In this document: positions 29,514 through 38,294 of the stretch, in pieces
How positions within the stretch are numbered: position 1 is the stretch's first letter
How the letters are laid out: every line of letters starts with the position of its first letter
The notes under the pieces: model-generated
The model's input: the letters and a program-made list of their open reading frames with translations, nothing else
Databases searched by the model: none
Told to the model about the DNA's origin: nothing
Program-made: the position numbers and the translations under genes
From: Vibrio marinisediminis
Lineage (GTDB): Bacteria > Pseudomonadota > Gammaproteobacteria > Enterobacterales > Vibrionaceae
Length of the DNA stretch: 64,000 bases
NCBI RefSeq assembly: GCF_014050145.1
Contig: NZ_JACFYF010000006.1
Span: 169,145 to 233,144, forward strand
Direction: 5' to 3'

Positions 29514-29852
29514 ATGAAACCATTTAAACAAGAAAACAAGAAACGTCGTATCTTAAAGAAAATGTACCTAGGCGAATTCGCAATGCTAGGTTTTGAAGTA
29601 AGCTGCAAAACAAACATTGCTGACTTCGACCGCTACGACGTATTCGTTGATGAATTTATCGACTACATCGACAGCCTAGGTCTATGTTTTGGTGGTGGCG
29701 GCCTTGAGATTTTTGAAGGCTTTATCTGTGTCTCTGAGCGTTACAAAAACGTTTCTGAAGAACAGAAAGCACAAGTTGTTGCATGGTTAGAAGCTCGCGA
29801 AGAAGTTACCGCGGTAGAAGCTAGCGAACTATTAGACGCAAATTACTTCTAA
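29514..29852 (+). CDS. yggL: YggL family protein (DUF469, 50S ribosome-associated)
   Basis: Cytoplasmic protein of 112 residues matching the YggL family (E. coli 108). The pattern is a basic N-terminus (KKRRILKKMYLGEFAMLGFEVS), the core VDEFIDYIDSLGLCFGGGG, LEIFEGFICVSER and the ending VVAWLEAREEVTAVEASELLDANYF. The family has been linked to the large ribosomal subunit. Single-gene unit with its own terminator 25 bases downstream. Confidence 0.88.
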   Translation: MKPFKQENKKRRILKKMYLGEFAMLGFEVSCKTNIADFDRYDVFVDEFIDYIDSLGLCFGGGGLEIFEGFICVSERYKNVSEEQKAQVVAWLEAREEVTAVEASELLDANYF

Positions 29853-29876
29853 TTACGCTTAATAACCGACCCTATC

Positions 29877-29905
29877 AAAGCGCTCCTTTTCGGGGCGCTT
29901 TTTAT
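29877..29905 (+). terminator. yggL terminator
   Basis: AAAGCGC and GCGCTTT arms with a CC/GG extension and TTTT-rich tail. Confidence 0.8.
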
Positions 29906-30083
29906 TTTTACCCACTCAAATTGGCAGTTATTTAACCAACCAAAACGCCCCTTGCCTTGTTAGCATTTCAAAATGTAAAAATCTGTTGAATTGTTCAAAA
30001 AAAATGATAAAGTTTCACCGTTATTAGCGCCAGTGCTAATAACTAGCATTTACTCACTAATTGAGTAATTGTTCCGATGAAGG

Positions 30084-30282
30084 CTGCAGGAGAGTGGTTA
30101 TTAACCAAATTTTAACATTTGGATGAATTAACCTACCGAAGAAGTAAATCTTTCAGGTGCTACCTTAGGGTAGTGAGGACTGTAGTTGGAGGAACCTCTG
30201 GAGAGAACCGTTAAATCGGTCGCCGAAGGAGCAAGCTTTGCGCATTGCGAAGTGAAACTCTCAGGCAAAAGGACAGAGGAGT
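30084..30282 (+). ncRNA. Tandem glycine riboswitch
   Basis: Two consecutive glycine aptamers in front of a Na+/alanine-glycine symporter gene, very like the well-studied V. cholerae tandem switch. Aptamer 1: P1 arms CTGCAG (30084-30089) and CTGTAG (30180-30185), with the conserved core ACCGAAGAAGTAAATC and TTTCAGGT. Aptamer 2: P1 arms CCTCTG (30195-30200) and CAGAGG (30274-30279), with GGAGAG, CGCCGAAGGAGCAA and AACTCTCAGGCAAAAGGAC. The switch should adjust symporter expression to glycine. The expression platform lies between here and the ATG at 30404. Confidence 0.95.
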
Positions 30283-30377
30283 GGAAAGATATCATCCTGT
30301 TACTTGGCGTAATGCTAAGTGCTCTATCTATGGTCGTCCTTTTTTGGGGCTATCATGCCTTTCCCTCTTCTCCTTAA
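30282..30377 (+). other. Possible leader peptide frame after the riboswitch
   Basis: An open frame read from TGG 30282 encodes about 31 residues with a strongly hydrophobic stretch (IILLLGVMLSALSMVVLFW) and ends at TAA 30375-30377. It has no ATG near the GAGGAG at its left end; in-frame ATGs occur at 30312 and 30330. A GTG at 30281 with AAGGA seven bases before it opens a different frame that ends at 30394. Both stops fall inside the hairpin that covers the symporter ribosome site. Unproven, but the layout is suggestive. Confidence 0.3.
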
Positions 30378-30399
30378 AAAGCATTATCACTTAAGGGGA
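30369..30399 (+). promoter_or_regulatory. Hairpin sequestering the symporter ribosome binding site
   Basis: TCTCCTTAA (30369-30377) pairs with TTAAGGGGA (30391-30399), nine pairs with one G-T wobble and a 13-base loop. The second arm contains the AAGGGG ribosome binding site of the gene starting at 30404, so translation should be blocked while it is folded. Confidence 0.6.
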
Positions 30400-30403
30400 A
30401 ACC

Positions 30404-31774
30404 ATGAACGACGTTCAATCTTTATTAAAAACTATCGACAATTTTGTCTGGGGACCACCACTGCTTATCTTGCTAGTGGGTACCGGCATTTACTTCACAT
30501 TTCGTCTAGGTCTACTGCAATTTAGATACTTACCTACCGCGTTAAAAATGGTCTTCAGTAAAGAAGATTCAGACAAGCAAGGTGACGTTTCTAGCTTCGC
30601 AGCATTATGTACTGCCCTTTCTGCGACCATAGGCACCGGTAACATCGTTGGTGTGGCAACGGCTATTAAACTGGGTGGACCCGGCGCGCTATTTTGGATG
30701 TGGCTTGCAGCTTTGTTTGGCATGGCGACAAAATATGCGGAATGTTTACTTGCGGTAAAATACCGCCGAGTGGACGACAAAGGTGAGATGGTCGGTGGTC
30801 CAATGTACTATCTGCAATATGGTGTGGGCTCTAAAGCACTTGCGATTATGTTTGCCATTTTCGCCCTTGGTGTTGCGTGTTTTGGTATTGGTACCTTCCC
30901 ACAAGTAAACGCCATTCTTGATGCAACTGAGATCTCTTTTGGTATCTCTCGTGAAATCTCAGCAAGCATTCTTACTCTGTTAGTTGCGTTTGTAACACTA
31001 GGCGGTATTCAATCAATCGCTAAAGTTGCGGGTAAAGTCGTCCCTACAATGGCGCTATTCTATGTGTTGGCGTGTTTAAGCGTCATCATCATGAACGCAG
31101 ATAAACTGGTTGACGCTCTACAACTTGTCGTGGTTTCTGCCTTTACATCAACAGCGGCAACGGGTGGCTTCTTGGGTGCGAGCATTATGCTGGCAATCCA
31201 ATCTGGTATTGCGCGCGGTGTATTTTCCAACGAATCAGGTTTGGGTAGCGCACCAATGGCGGCGGCAGCGGCGAAAACAGACTCTTGCGTTAAGCAAGGT
31301 TTGATTTCGATGACAGGTACGTTTATCGATACCATCATCATATGTACGATGACAGGTTTAGCGTTGATCTTAACGGGTGCATGGCAAACTGATCTGGCTG
31401 GCGCAGCAATGACAACCCACGCATTTGCGGTTGGTATGAATATGGATACCTTCGGTCCAATGCTGATCTCTATTGGTCTAATGTTCTTTGCCTTCACCAC
31501 CATCTTGGGTTGGAACTATTACGGTGAGCGCTGTGTCGTATTTCTTATTGGTACCAAAGCCGTTCTGCCTTACAAAATCATCTTCGTGATGCTCGTAGCA
31601 TCGGGTGCGTTTTTGCATCTTGATATGATTTGGATTATTGCTGACATCGTGAACGGTTTAATGGCGATTCCAAACCTAATTGGTTTGATTGCACTTCGCC
31701 ATGTTGTCGTTGAAGAGACGAAATTATTCTTCTCTGCTGCTCGCGAAGAATCATTAGATTCTGTCAAAGCTTAA
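30404..31774 (+). CDS. Sodium:alanine/glycine symporter (AGCS family)
   Basis: Inner-membrane symporter of 456 residues with about eleven helices, importing alanine or glycine with Na+. Family signatures: WGPPLLILLVGTGIYFTFRLG at the N-terminus, the substrate-site segment ALSATIGTGNIVGVATAI, GGPMYYLQYG, and SNESGLGSAPMAAAAA in the second repeat. It is under control of the tandem glycine riboswitch, which fits glycine uptake or efflux control. ATG 30404 follows AAGGGG. A strong terminator follows and is shared with the convergent LysE-family gene. Confidence 0.95.
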   Translation: MNDVQSLLKTIDNFVWGPPLLILLVGTGIYFTFRLGLLQFRYLPTALKMVFSKEDSDKQGDVSSFAALCTALSATIGTGNIVGVATAIKLGGPGALFWMWLAALFGMATKYAECLLAVKYRRVDDKGEMVGGPMYYLQYGVGSKALAIMFAIFALGVACFGIGTFPQVNAILDATEISFGISREISASILTLLVAFVTLGGIQSIAKVAGKVVPTMALFYVLACLSVIIMNADKLVDALQLVVVSAFTSTAATGGFLGASIMLAIQSGIARGVFSNESGLGSAPMAAAAAKTDSCVKQGLISMTGTFIDTIIICTMTGLALILTGAWQTDLAGAAMTTHAFAVGMNMDTFGPMLISIGLMFFAFTTILGWNYYGERCVVFLIGTKAVLPYKIIFVMLVASGAFLHLDMIWIIADIVNGLMAIPNLIGLIALRHVVVEETKLFFSAAREESLDSVKA

Positions 31775-31800
31775 TCAAAATATTCGCTTCACATGTAAAA

Positions 31801-31826
31801 AACGCGGCTAAAAAGCCGCGTTTTTT
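31801..31826. terminator. Terminator after the symporter
   Basis: AACGCGGCT, loop AAAA, AGCCGCG, six T; A-run on the other side, so possibly bidirectional. Confidence 0.9.
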
Positions 31827-31856
31827 ACACATTCGATCTGTAAGAAAAACTATCGA

Positions 31857-32486
31857 TTACTTATCATCAAGTAATAGCTTTACGCCCAAAGCAACTAACA
31901 CGACACCTGTTGTGGCTTCCATCCACATCATAAAACGGCTGCTTTTTAACAAGCCTTTTGCTGTATCTAATGCACCAGCTAGCCCACACTGCCATACCAT
32001 CGCGATGACAAAATGAATCGCAGCCATGAGTAACGATTGTGCAAATGCCGAACCTTCAGGGTTAATAAACTGAGGCAAAAAGGCAAGGTAGAATACCGCC
32101 GTTTTCGGATTTAGCACGTTAGACAGCAAGCCTTCACGTAACGAGCGTTTTAAATTCAGCCCCTGTTGGTTCAGTGTTAATTCAGCAGGAACTGCATGCC
32201 CTTTCATCAGCGCTCGTAATGTCGAGAAACCTAACCAAATAAGATAGGCTGCCCCCACCATTTTGACTGCAGAGAACAACTGCGCCGACTGTGCGAGCAA
32301 GGCGGAAATACCGACTGCGGAGAATGTCGCATGAACAAAAAGCCCAAGACAAATACCCAAACTGGTTGTCGCTCCATCAACTACTCCCCCTCGAGAAGAA
32401 TTACGGATCACCAAAGCGGTATCAACACCCGGTGTGAGGGTTAAAATAGTAATTGCGATCAAAAATGCTTCGAAATTGACAATCAT
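31857..32486 (-). CDS. LysE/RhtB family amino-acid exporter
   Basis: Inner-membrane protein of 209 residues with five to six helices. Begins with the family motif FLIAITILTLTPGVDTALVIRNSSRGG and carries SNVLNPKTAVFYLAFLPQF in the middle. Members export amino acids (lysine, threonine, homoserine and others); the substrate is not predictable here. Lies convergent with the glycine/alanine symporter, so an amino-acid transport theme is possible but not shown. Single-gene unit. Confidence 0.9.
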   Translation of the reverse strand: MIVNFEAFLIAITILTLTPGVDTALVIRNSSRGGVVDGATTSLGICLGLFVHATFSAVGISALLAQSAQLFSAVKMVGAAYLIWLGFSTLRALMKGHAVPAELTLNQQGLNLKRSLREGLLSNVLNPKTAVFYLAFLPQFINPEGSAFAQSLLMAAIHFVIAMVWQCGLAGALDTAKGLLKSSRFMMWMEATTGVVLVALGVKLLLDDK

Positions 32487-32690
32487 AGCTATTACGTCCT
32501 TGTTGCTCTAAACCGACAATATTTTGAGAAAGTGAGATTGGCTTAGATAGTGATAAACTCTCGTTAACGAAAAATGCCTTTAACGATAACGTCTCTTTAT
32601 ACCGCCATCTTAGCTTGGCAACAAACGATTTATCTTCATCAAAGTCATTGTTAGACTGGTATTTTCCGAATTATCAAAAGGCTGACTTCC

Positions 32691-34181
32691 ATGAGCGCAT
32701 TTGAAAAACTGATTTCTCACTCAAAGAAAATTGCCCACTTCAACCACTTAGCCGCGATATGTGGCTGGGATCAGGCATCCATGATGCCAACTGGTGGCAA
32801 CCAAGCACGATCTGAAGCCATGGCAGAGCTTTCTGTTCATATTCACTCTTTGCACACCCAACCACAATTAGCAGATTGGTTCGCTGAAGCGGAGCTGCAG
32901 TCTCTTTCACTTGAGCAAACGGCTAGCTTACGCGAGCTCAAAAGAGAATGGCAACAAGCCAACCTTTTGCCTGAAGCGCTTGTTCAGGCTAAATCTCTTG
33001 CTGGTTCTAAATGCGAACATGCTTGGCGCGCTCAACGTAAAGAGAACGACTGGCAAGGCTTTGAAAAAAACTGGGCGGAAGTGGTAAAACTCTCACAAGA
33101 AGAAGCGCAGTTACGCGCTGAAGCGAACAACCTAACACCCTACGATGCCATGCTAGACATCTACGAACCGGGCACCACTTCCACATCTTTAGATACCCTG
33201 TTCGCTGATGTCAAAACTTGGTTGCCAACCATGATTGACCAAGTGATCGATAAACAATCATCAGAACAGTTCTTCGAACCCAATGGTCAATTTGCTACTG
33301 ACAAGCAAAAAGCACTGGGCATGGAAGTGATGAAGTTACTTCAATTCGATTTCAATCATGGTCGCTTAGATGAGAGCATCCACCCATTTTGTGGTGGCGT
33401 ACCAAGTGATGTGCGTATTACTACCCGTTACGATGAGAGTGAATTTGTGCAATCGCTAATGGGGATAGTGCATGAAACGGGGCACGCTCGATACGAACAA
33501 GGCTTACCGAAGGCATTGGCGGGCACGCCTGCGGGTGAAGCGCGTTCTATGGGTATCCATGAATCTCAATCACTGTTTTTTGAGATGCAAATCGGTCGCA
33601 GCGACCCATTTATATCTCATCTAGCTCACCTTGCTGGTAAGCACTTTACGACATCAAACCCTGAATTATTCTCACAACAGAATTTTCAAAAGCTTTATAC
33701 ACGAGTGAAGAAAGACTTTATTCGTGTTGATGCGGATGAGCTCACCTACCCTGCGCACGTTATTTTGCGTTACGAGATTGAGCGAGATCTCATCAACGGT
33801 AACATCAAACACACCGATGTGCCTGAACTGTGGGACTTAAAGATGCAGCAATACCTTGGTATTTCAACTGAGGGCAACTTTAAAAACGGTTGTATGCAAG
33901 ATATTCACTGGACCGACGGCGCATTTGGTTACTTTCCTTCGTACACACTAGGCGCGATGTACGCGGCACAGTACATGGCTGTGATGAAGAAAACGGTTGA
34001 TGTCGACGGCGCGATTCACAGTGGCGATTTGAGCCCTATCTTTACTTGGCTTTCAGACAATATTTGGAGTAAAGGCAGTTTGCTAACGACCGATGAGTTG
34101 GTGAAGCAAGCGACAGGCGAGACACTGAATGCTAAGTTCTTCCAAGAACATTTGAGAAGTCGTTACTTAAAAAATGCATAA
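32691..34181 (+). CDS. M32 family carboxypeptidase (Taq type)
   Basis: Zinc metallocarboxypeptidase of 496 residues, the usual size. It removes C-terminal residues from peptides in the cytoplasm. The zinc site is the HExxH motif VHETGHARYEQ (His261, Glu262, His265), with the third ligand expected in GIHESQSLFFE about 30 residues later. Other family blocks: GWDQASMMPTGG near the N-terminus, PSDVRITTRYDE, and the ending segment YFPSYTLGAMYAAQ. No signal peptide. Followed by a 348-bp gap with an inverted repeat. Confidence 0.95.
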   Translation: MSAFEKLISHSKKIAHFNHLAAICGWDQASMMPTGGNQARSEAMAELSVHIHSLHTQPQLADWFAEAELQSLSLEQTASLRELKREWQQANLLPEALVQAKSLAGSKCEHAWRAQRKENDWQGFEKNWAEVVKLSQEEAQLRAEANNLTPYDAMLDIYEPGTTSTSLDTLFADVKTWLPTMIDQVIDKQSSEQFFEPNGQFATDKQKALGMEVMKLLQFDFNHGRLDESIHPFCGGVPSDVRITTRYDESEFVQSLMGIVHETGHARYEQGLPKALAGTPAGEARSMGIHESQSLFFEMQIGRSDPFISHLAHLAGKHFTTSNPELFSQQNFQKLYTRVKKDFIRVDADELTYPAHVILRYEIERDLINGNIKHTDVPELWDLKMQQYLGISTEGNFKNGCMQDIHWTDGAFGYFPSYTLGAMYAAQYMAVMKKTVDVDGAIHSGDLSPIFTWLSDNIWSKGSLLTTDELVKQATGETLNAKFFQEHLRSRYLKNA

Positions 34182-34529
34182 ACAGCTAAGCTAAAAATTT
34201 GTGATTGCCTGATACGTTGGTTGGACGCCACCGCTCAGGCAATACACCTCACATTTCACTAATTAAAATTTGGACAAAGCGTGCCAGTGACTTTGCAAAA
34301 TTGGCAAAAGGTGGATTAACTCAAGTATGGAAAACCGTGGCAGGTAAAAAGGAAGGAGCAACCCCACTCGTAATTTAACGCACTAGCATTCGATACAATC
34401 AACTCTCAAATCACAGAACAACTGTTACAATCTCACATTCAGGTAAGAATTCTTTTCCCAAAGAGCAAATAAGGCTATTGTACTCAAAGTCATTGTATTT
34501 AAAGTTATTTTTTTGTTAATCACTGCCTT
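34182..34529. other. Gap with an inverted repeat and a possible coding remnant
   Basis: ATTGCCTGA (34204-34212) and TCAGGCAAT (34235-34243) form a perfect 9-bp stem whose loop contains a second GGTTGG/CCACC pairing; it could end the carboxypeptidase transcript, though no T-run follows. A stop-free frame runs from TTG 34205 to TAA at 34376-34378 (about 57 codons, IKIWTKRASDFAKLAKGG in its middle) without an ATG. It may be a gene remnant or chance. The rest should carry the promoter of the large gene downstream. Confidence 0.35.
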
Positions 34530-37500
34530 ATGAACCAATTTGATAAAAACCAAATCATCACCCTCGACATCCAAGACCCTCAGCAAATTGAATCTGCACT
34601 TAAGCAATACCAAGCCTTGCTCAGTAATGGGCTTGCCTTCAATAAAGAACAATTTAATGTTGAGTTTAAACACAAAAACTCTGATGAAGAACGTCGCTTA
34701 CAGCCTAGCGATTCAGGAAGTAATTTCGAACTGCTTAAATCAGCGTTAAGTTATGGGCAAGAAGGGGGAAGCCACTATTACAACGGTGAAATTACCGATG
34801 ACAGAGAAGTCTATATCTCTGAGGTAATTCTCTTTGCTGCTGCGCTGCAATACCCCGAACTCAGAGAGACGCTTGTCGAAACCGCCAAAGCGATCGTCAC
34901 TTACAGCCGCTACGCCAATGATACTGATAGAATGTGGATCGATGATATGCGCGTGTTTGGTATCGAAGCGCTATATATGCTGGCCAAAACCGACTTGCAA
35001 TACACTTATCTTATCGGGCAATTTTTCATTCCATACTGGGACGATGAGCATGCCACGCAATACGAAAGCTACCTTGCCGCATTTTTAGTCGAGCATGGTT
35101 GGCACCCAGAGGTCATCAAAGCCTTTATCTGGTGTGATAACCCCAGTTTTCGCTTAGGGATGTTTATGGATGATCCTTATAGCAATGATACGACCTACCA
35201 ACCATTGGGTGAATACCTACAACAGAACCCATCCCTTTACTCTGCCTTTAAACAGATGGTCATAGAGCGTTTTCAAGCTGAGCCAGTGCTGCTCGCAAGC
35301 ATTGATGAGCTTGACGATGAAGAAGAAGACCTCAGCAGCTATAACCCTGTAGTTTGGTTGTATGAGTCACTCTTTGCCCACACCAGTTTCTATGATGAAG
35401 ACGAAGCGTTAGACGCCTTCATGCAGCAGCCGTTTATGGGTAGCACGCTTGAAAATGAAGCCTATGACTTGCAGAAAACGGTCCAAAACCAAGTTTCCGG
35501 AGCACTGGTTAAAGCGGCGCAAAGCGCAATTGAGAAACGAGCAGAATACCAAGCGTATTTAGCACGTGAAGACCGCAGTTTTGAACTCAATTACGGCAGT
35601 GATGTACTCAAACCGCTAATTCTTGCCATGTCACAAGGTGAGAGATTGTGGCGCTATATTGAAGATGGCTCTGAGCTGGATGCACTCGAAGCCCTTGAAG
35701 AAATTGAGTTGCTTCCACTTGCTAAAGCCTATGCCCCTGAAATGGCAGCACATATGGATGATCACGTCTGTAGCTGGGAATATAATAACCAAGGAGTGGT
35801 CGAAGAGCTGCATAGTGTATTGGATTTAGTACGTGGCGACCTGCTCACTGATCATTTTGGTGACGAGAGCACCATTGAACACACTAACGGTTTAATCACT
35901 ACACTCACCGTCACGCAAGATAGCAACATTTCACTACTCGAAGCACGATGCCAACAGTATTTACGCGTAATTGATGTTTTTTATCGTGCGCTTGGTAAAC
36001 GTGAGTTGAGTGAGTATATGATCGAGTCGCTGACTGAAGATGACGAGCCATTACTCTCTCGCCAAGATTACTATCGTCGTTACAGTCAGCTGCCAGCAGC
36101 GCAAATAGAGGCAAAAGCGGATGAACAAGACGCTGCGCTAAACCGCGACGTACAATCACTCTTCTATGTTTTTACCGACAGAGACGAACTGCTTTGCAAC
36201 AAGCATTTGCAACGTGTCGAAACCGTTTTACGCTCATCACGAGAACGATGCCACCCAAAACATTGGGCAAAACCGGATATGGGCTTTTTGGCGTTAGCGA
36301 GTTACCTACTCTACCGCGACTTCAATCAACGTGTTGGCGATGAGGTGACCGAAGCTCTGTTCAACTACCTAAACGAGCAAAATGTTTGGGAGATGGCTGT
36401 CAAAAAGATCCTTAAAGAGTCTTGCGTCAAAGGTGGTTACCACTGCCCAGAAGATAAAGGCTTAAGCGAAGAAGATATTCAGCGCATCACAGCGTACTTC
36501 ACCGCAGCGCAGCCTGAAGATGACCAAGCCAGCATCATGGCTTTGTTAGAGCCACAACTGTATCGCGATGATTGTTGCCGCGGTAATCTTTATATCAACA
36601 AGTTCAGCGAGTATCAGCCGGGCTATAATCTATTTAAAGATCATGATGAAGACTTTCAGCGCTTTACCCTGATTGCATTTTGGCTACGACAGTTACCATT
36701 ACCACAGCGTGTTCAAGCCGACCGCTTATGGCAATTTATTGTCGCTCTTGCACCAGTGCGTGTCGCTCGTAATGTCTTACGTGCACACTCCGATGAACCA
36801 TGGAACATCGAGTTCAGCAATATACTTGATGCAATTAACATCACCGAGCAATTGGAAAAAGCAGGTATCGATTCTGGCGTGCTTAACGCCTATGAAATGA
36901 GCCGCCAGCAACAACAGCGCGATACAAATCGCTATTTACAGTGGCTTGATGTGTACAGCGAAATCACTAGCAGCGCTACCAGCATGTTTGGCAGCATTGA
37001 CCGCAAAAAAGCGCAAGCAATGCACCAAGGTTTGAAGTTCATCAATGAGCAGAGCAAAGTTGAGTTCCTTCACCATGCATCGCTGAAATATCCAGAAGTT
37101 ACGTTAGATATTGCCGATGATCTTAAGCGAGCCTTGCACATCGTCATCCAGTTAAACCTCACATCATGGGAATACGCTTTAGCCCACGAATTTGGCGCAT
37201 CTTGCCTATACATTGGCGACGGTGACAAAGTACCAGCAAAACTGCGGAAAGAAATCGTTGCCGATGAGCATACGGTGCATGATAAACCATGTCATATGGA
37301 TGGCATGAGCTGGATGCAAAGCACAGTGGTACAACAGCGTGGCGATCAACACTCGATTTTGATGGCAGATCATCAGATGCCACTTGAAGCGTACCAACAA
37401 GGACTGCCTCGCGGTATGCTGATGATTCTCGCAGAGGATGTCGATAGCCAAGCGGTGATCACTCGTATCTTAGCGCTGCAAGATACCGCGACTCGCCTCG

Positions 37501-38117
37501 ATTATATACTAGAGCAAACCTTGGCTTACCTTGAGGGCGATGTGGATTACACCACTATTACCTCGCTCTATGCTGGGCAAATAGAGACAGAAAGCTTCCG
37601 CCCTAGCGCTGACGAATACCGCCTCTACACACTGGGTCAATTCATTTGGATGCTGGATAAGCCACAACGTGACAGGCTCGGAAAACTACTATTCAACCAT
37701 GATTACCGCGGCTTCAAAGTCATTGAATGCAGCTACGATAAAGCTTGGTTACTCCACCAGCTTTCACAAGGCGAAATCGACTTTGAAAGCTACCTAGAGC
37801 AAGAGCGCGAAGAAGACAAAACGGAAGCCGGCATGCGTTTTGTGCTCGATTGGTTAATTGAACTTGAGGTTAACCCTGCACACATTACGCTATTCTGTAT
37901 TAAGCAGTCGGAGTTTGAAGTCTGTTGCGAGTTTATCCAAAGCCATGCACGTGGACAATACGGTAGCTTTAAGCAAACGCTGAATTATCTGCATGCGGGT
38001 AGACGGGCGCAATTGCCAGAAATTTTGAGCCAAGCCAGCGATGCTACTGAGTTGATAGCGCCTCTTACCAAAGACCGCTCACGAGTGGTGAAAGAAGCGA
38101 TTGCCAACTATTTCTAA
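34530..38117 (+). CDS. Large soluble protein of unknown function (1195 residues)
   Basis: Not recognised. The protein is acidic, with no signal peptide or membrane segment, and is mostly predicted helix with many short amphipathic helices. The C-terminal end (AQLPEILSQASDATELIAPLTKDRSRVVKEAIANYF) looks like a HEAT repeat pair, and similar helix pairs recur throughout (YESYLAAFLVEHGWHPEVIKAF). This points to an alpha-solenoid scaffold, but no catalytic motif is visible. A DUF4132/YehI-like protein has similar size and architecture but I see no clear match. ATG 34530 is the first plausible start; upstream sequence has stops. Single gene with its own terminator. Base use is like its neighbours. 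Confidence 0.75.
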   Translation: MNQFDKNQIITLDIQDPQQIESALKQYQALLSNGLAFNKEQFNVEFKHKNSDEERRLQPSDSGSNFELLKSALSYGQEGGSHYYNGEITDDREVYISEVILFAAALQYPELRETLVETAKAIVTYSRYANDTDRMWIDDMRVFGIEALYMLAKTDLQYTYLIGQFFIPYWDDEHATQYESYLAAFLVEHGWHPEVIKAFIWCDNPSFRLGMFMDDPYSNDTTYQPLGEYLQQNPSLYSAFKQMVIERFQAEPVLLASIDELDDEEEDLSSYNPVVWLYESLFAHTSFYDEDEALDAFMQQPFMGSTLENEAYDLQKTVQNQVSGALVKAAQSAIEKRAEYQAYLAREDRSFELNYGSDVLKPLILAMSQGERLWRYIEDGSELDALEALEEIELLPLAKAYAPEMAAHMDDHVCSWEYNNQGVVEELHSVLDLVRGDLLTDHFGDESTIEHTNGLITTLTVTQDSNISLLEARCQQYLRVIDVFYRALGKRELSEYMIESLTEDDEPLLSRQDYYRRYSQLPAAQIEAKADEQDAALNRDVQSLFYVFTDRDELLCNKHLQRVETVLRSSRERCHPKHWAKPDMGFLALASYLLYRDFNQRVGDEVTEALFNYLNEQNVWEMAVKKILKESCVKGGYHCPEDKGLSEEDIQRITAYFTAAQPEDDQASIMALLEPQLYRDDCCRGNLYINKFSEYQPGYNLFKDHDEDFQRFTLIAFWLRQLPLPQRVQADRLWQFIVALAPVRVARNVLRAHSDEPWNIEFSNILDAINITEQLEKAGIDSGVLNAYEMSRQQQQRDTNRYLQWLDVYSEITSSATSMFGSIDRKKAQAMHQGLKFINEQSKVEFLHHASLKYPEVTLDIADDLKRALHIVIQLNLTSWEYALAHEFGASCLYIGDGDKVPAKLRKEIVADEHTVHDKPCHMDGMSWMQSTVVQQRGDQHSILMADHQMPLEAYQQGLPRGMLMILAEDVDSQAVITRILALQDTATRLDYILEQTLAYLEGDVDYTTITSLYAGQIETESFRPSADEYRLYTLGQFIWMLDKPQRDRLGKLLFNHDYRGFKVIECSYDKAWLLHQLSQGEIDFESYLEQEREEDKTEAGMRFVLDWLIELEVNPAHITLFCIKQSEFEVCCEFIQSHARGQYGSFKQTLNYLHAGRRAQLPEILSQASDATELIAPLTKDRSRVVKEAIANYF

Positions 38118-38140
38118 TAGGATATGCGCGCTTTATCTTT

Positions 38141-38168
38141 AACACCCTTGGCTTAATCGAGGGTGTTT
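38141..38168 (+). terminator. Terminator of the large gene
   Basis: AACACCCT and AGGGTGTT arms with an 11-base loop and TTT tail, 23 bases after the stop. Confidence 0.8.
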
Positions 38169-38207
38169 CATTGATTGCAAAAGGTATTGATTTACATACC
38201 CCTACAA

Positions 38208-38246
38208 CAAAAAAGAGAGTTCCCCCCCACATTAAAGGTAACTCTC
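38208..38246 (-). terminator. Terminator of the acyl-CoA ligase operon
   Basis: On the minus strand GAGAGTT / AACTCTC with a long loop containing seven G, followed by a run of T. It lies about 50 bases past the ligase stop codon. A second small hairpin (AATAAACC/GGTTTATT, 38250-38268) lies just before it. Confidence 0.75.
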
Positions 38247-38294
38247 AACAATAAACCTACGGTTTATTACAGGGAACGATTGAAACAAATTAGT

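Noticed and set aside
30186-30281. Upstream part of a 63-codon frame overlapping the riboswitch
   Set aside because: It starts from TTG inside aptamer 2 and its sequence is fixed by the conserved RNA, so the coding potential there is a by-product. Only the part after 30281 is discussed as a possible leader.
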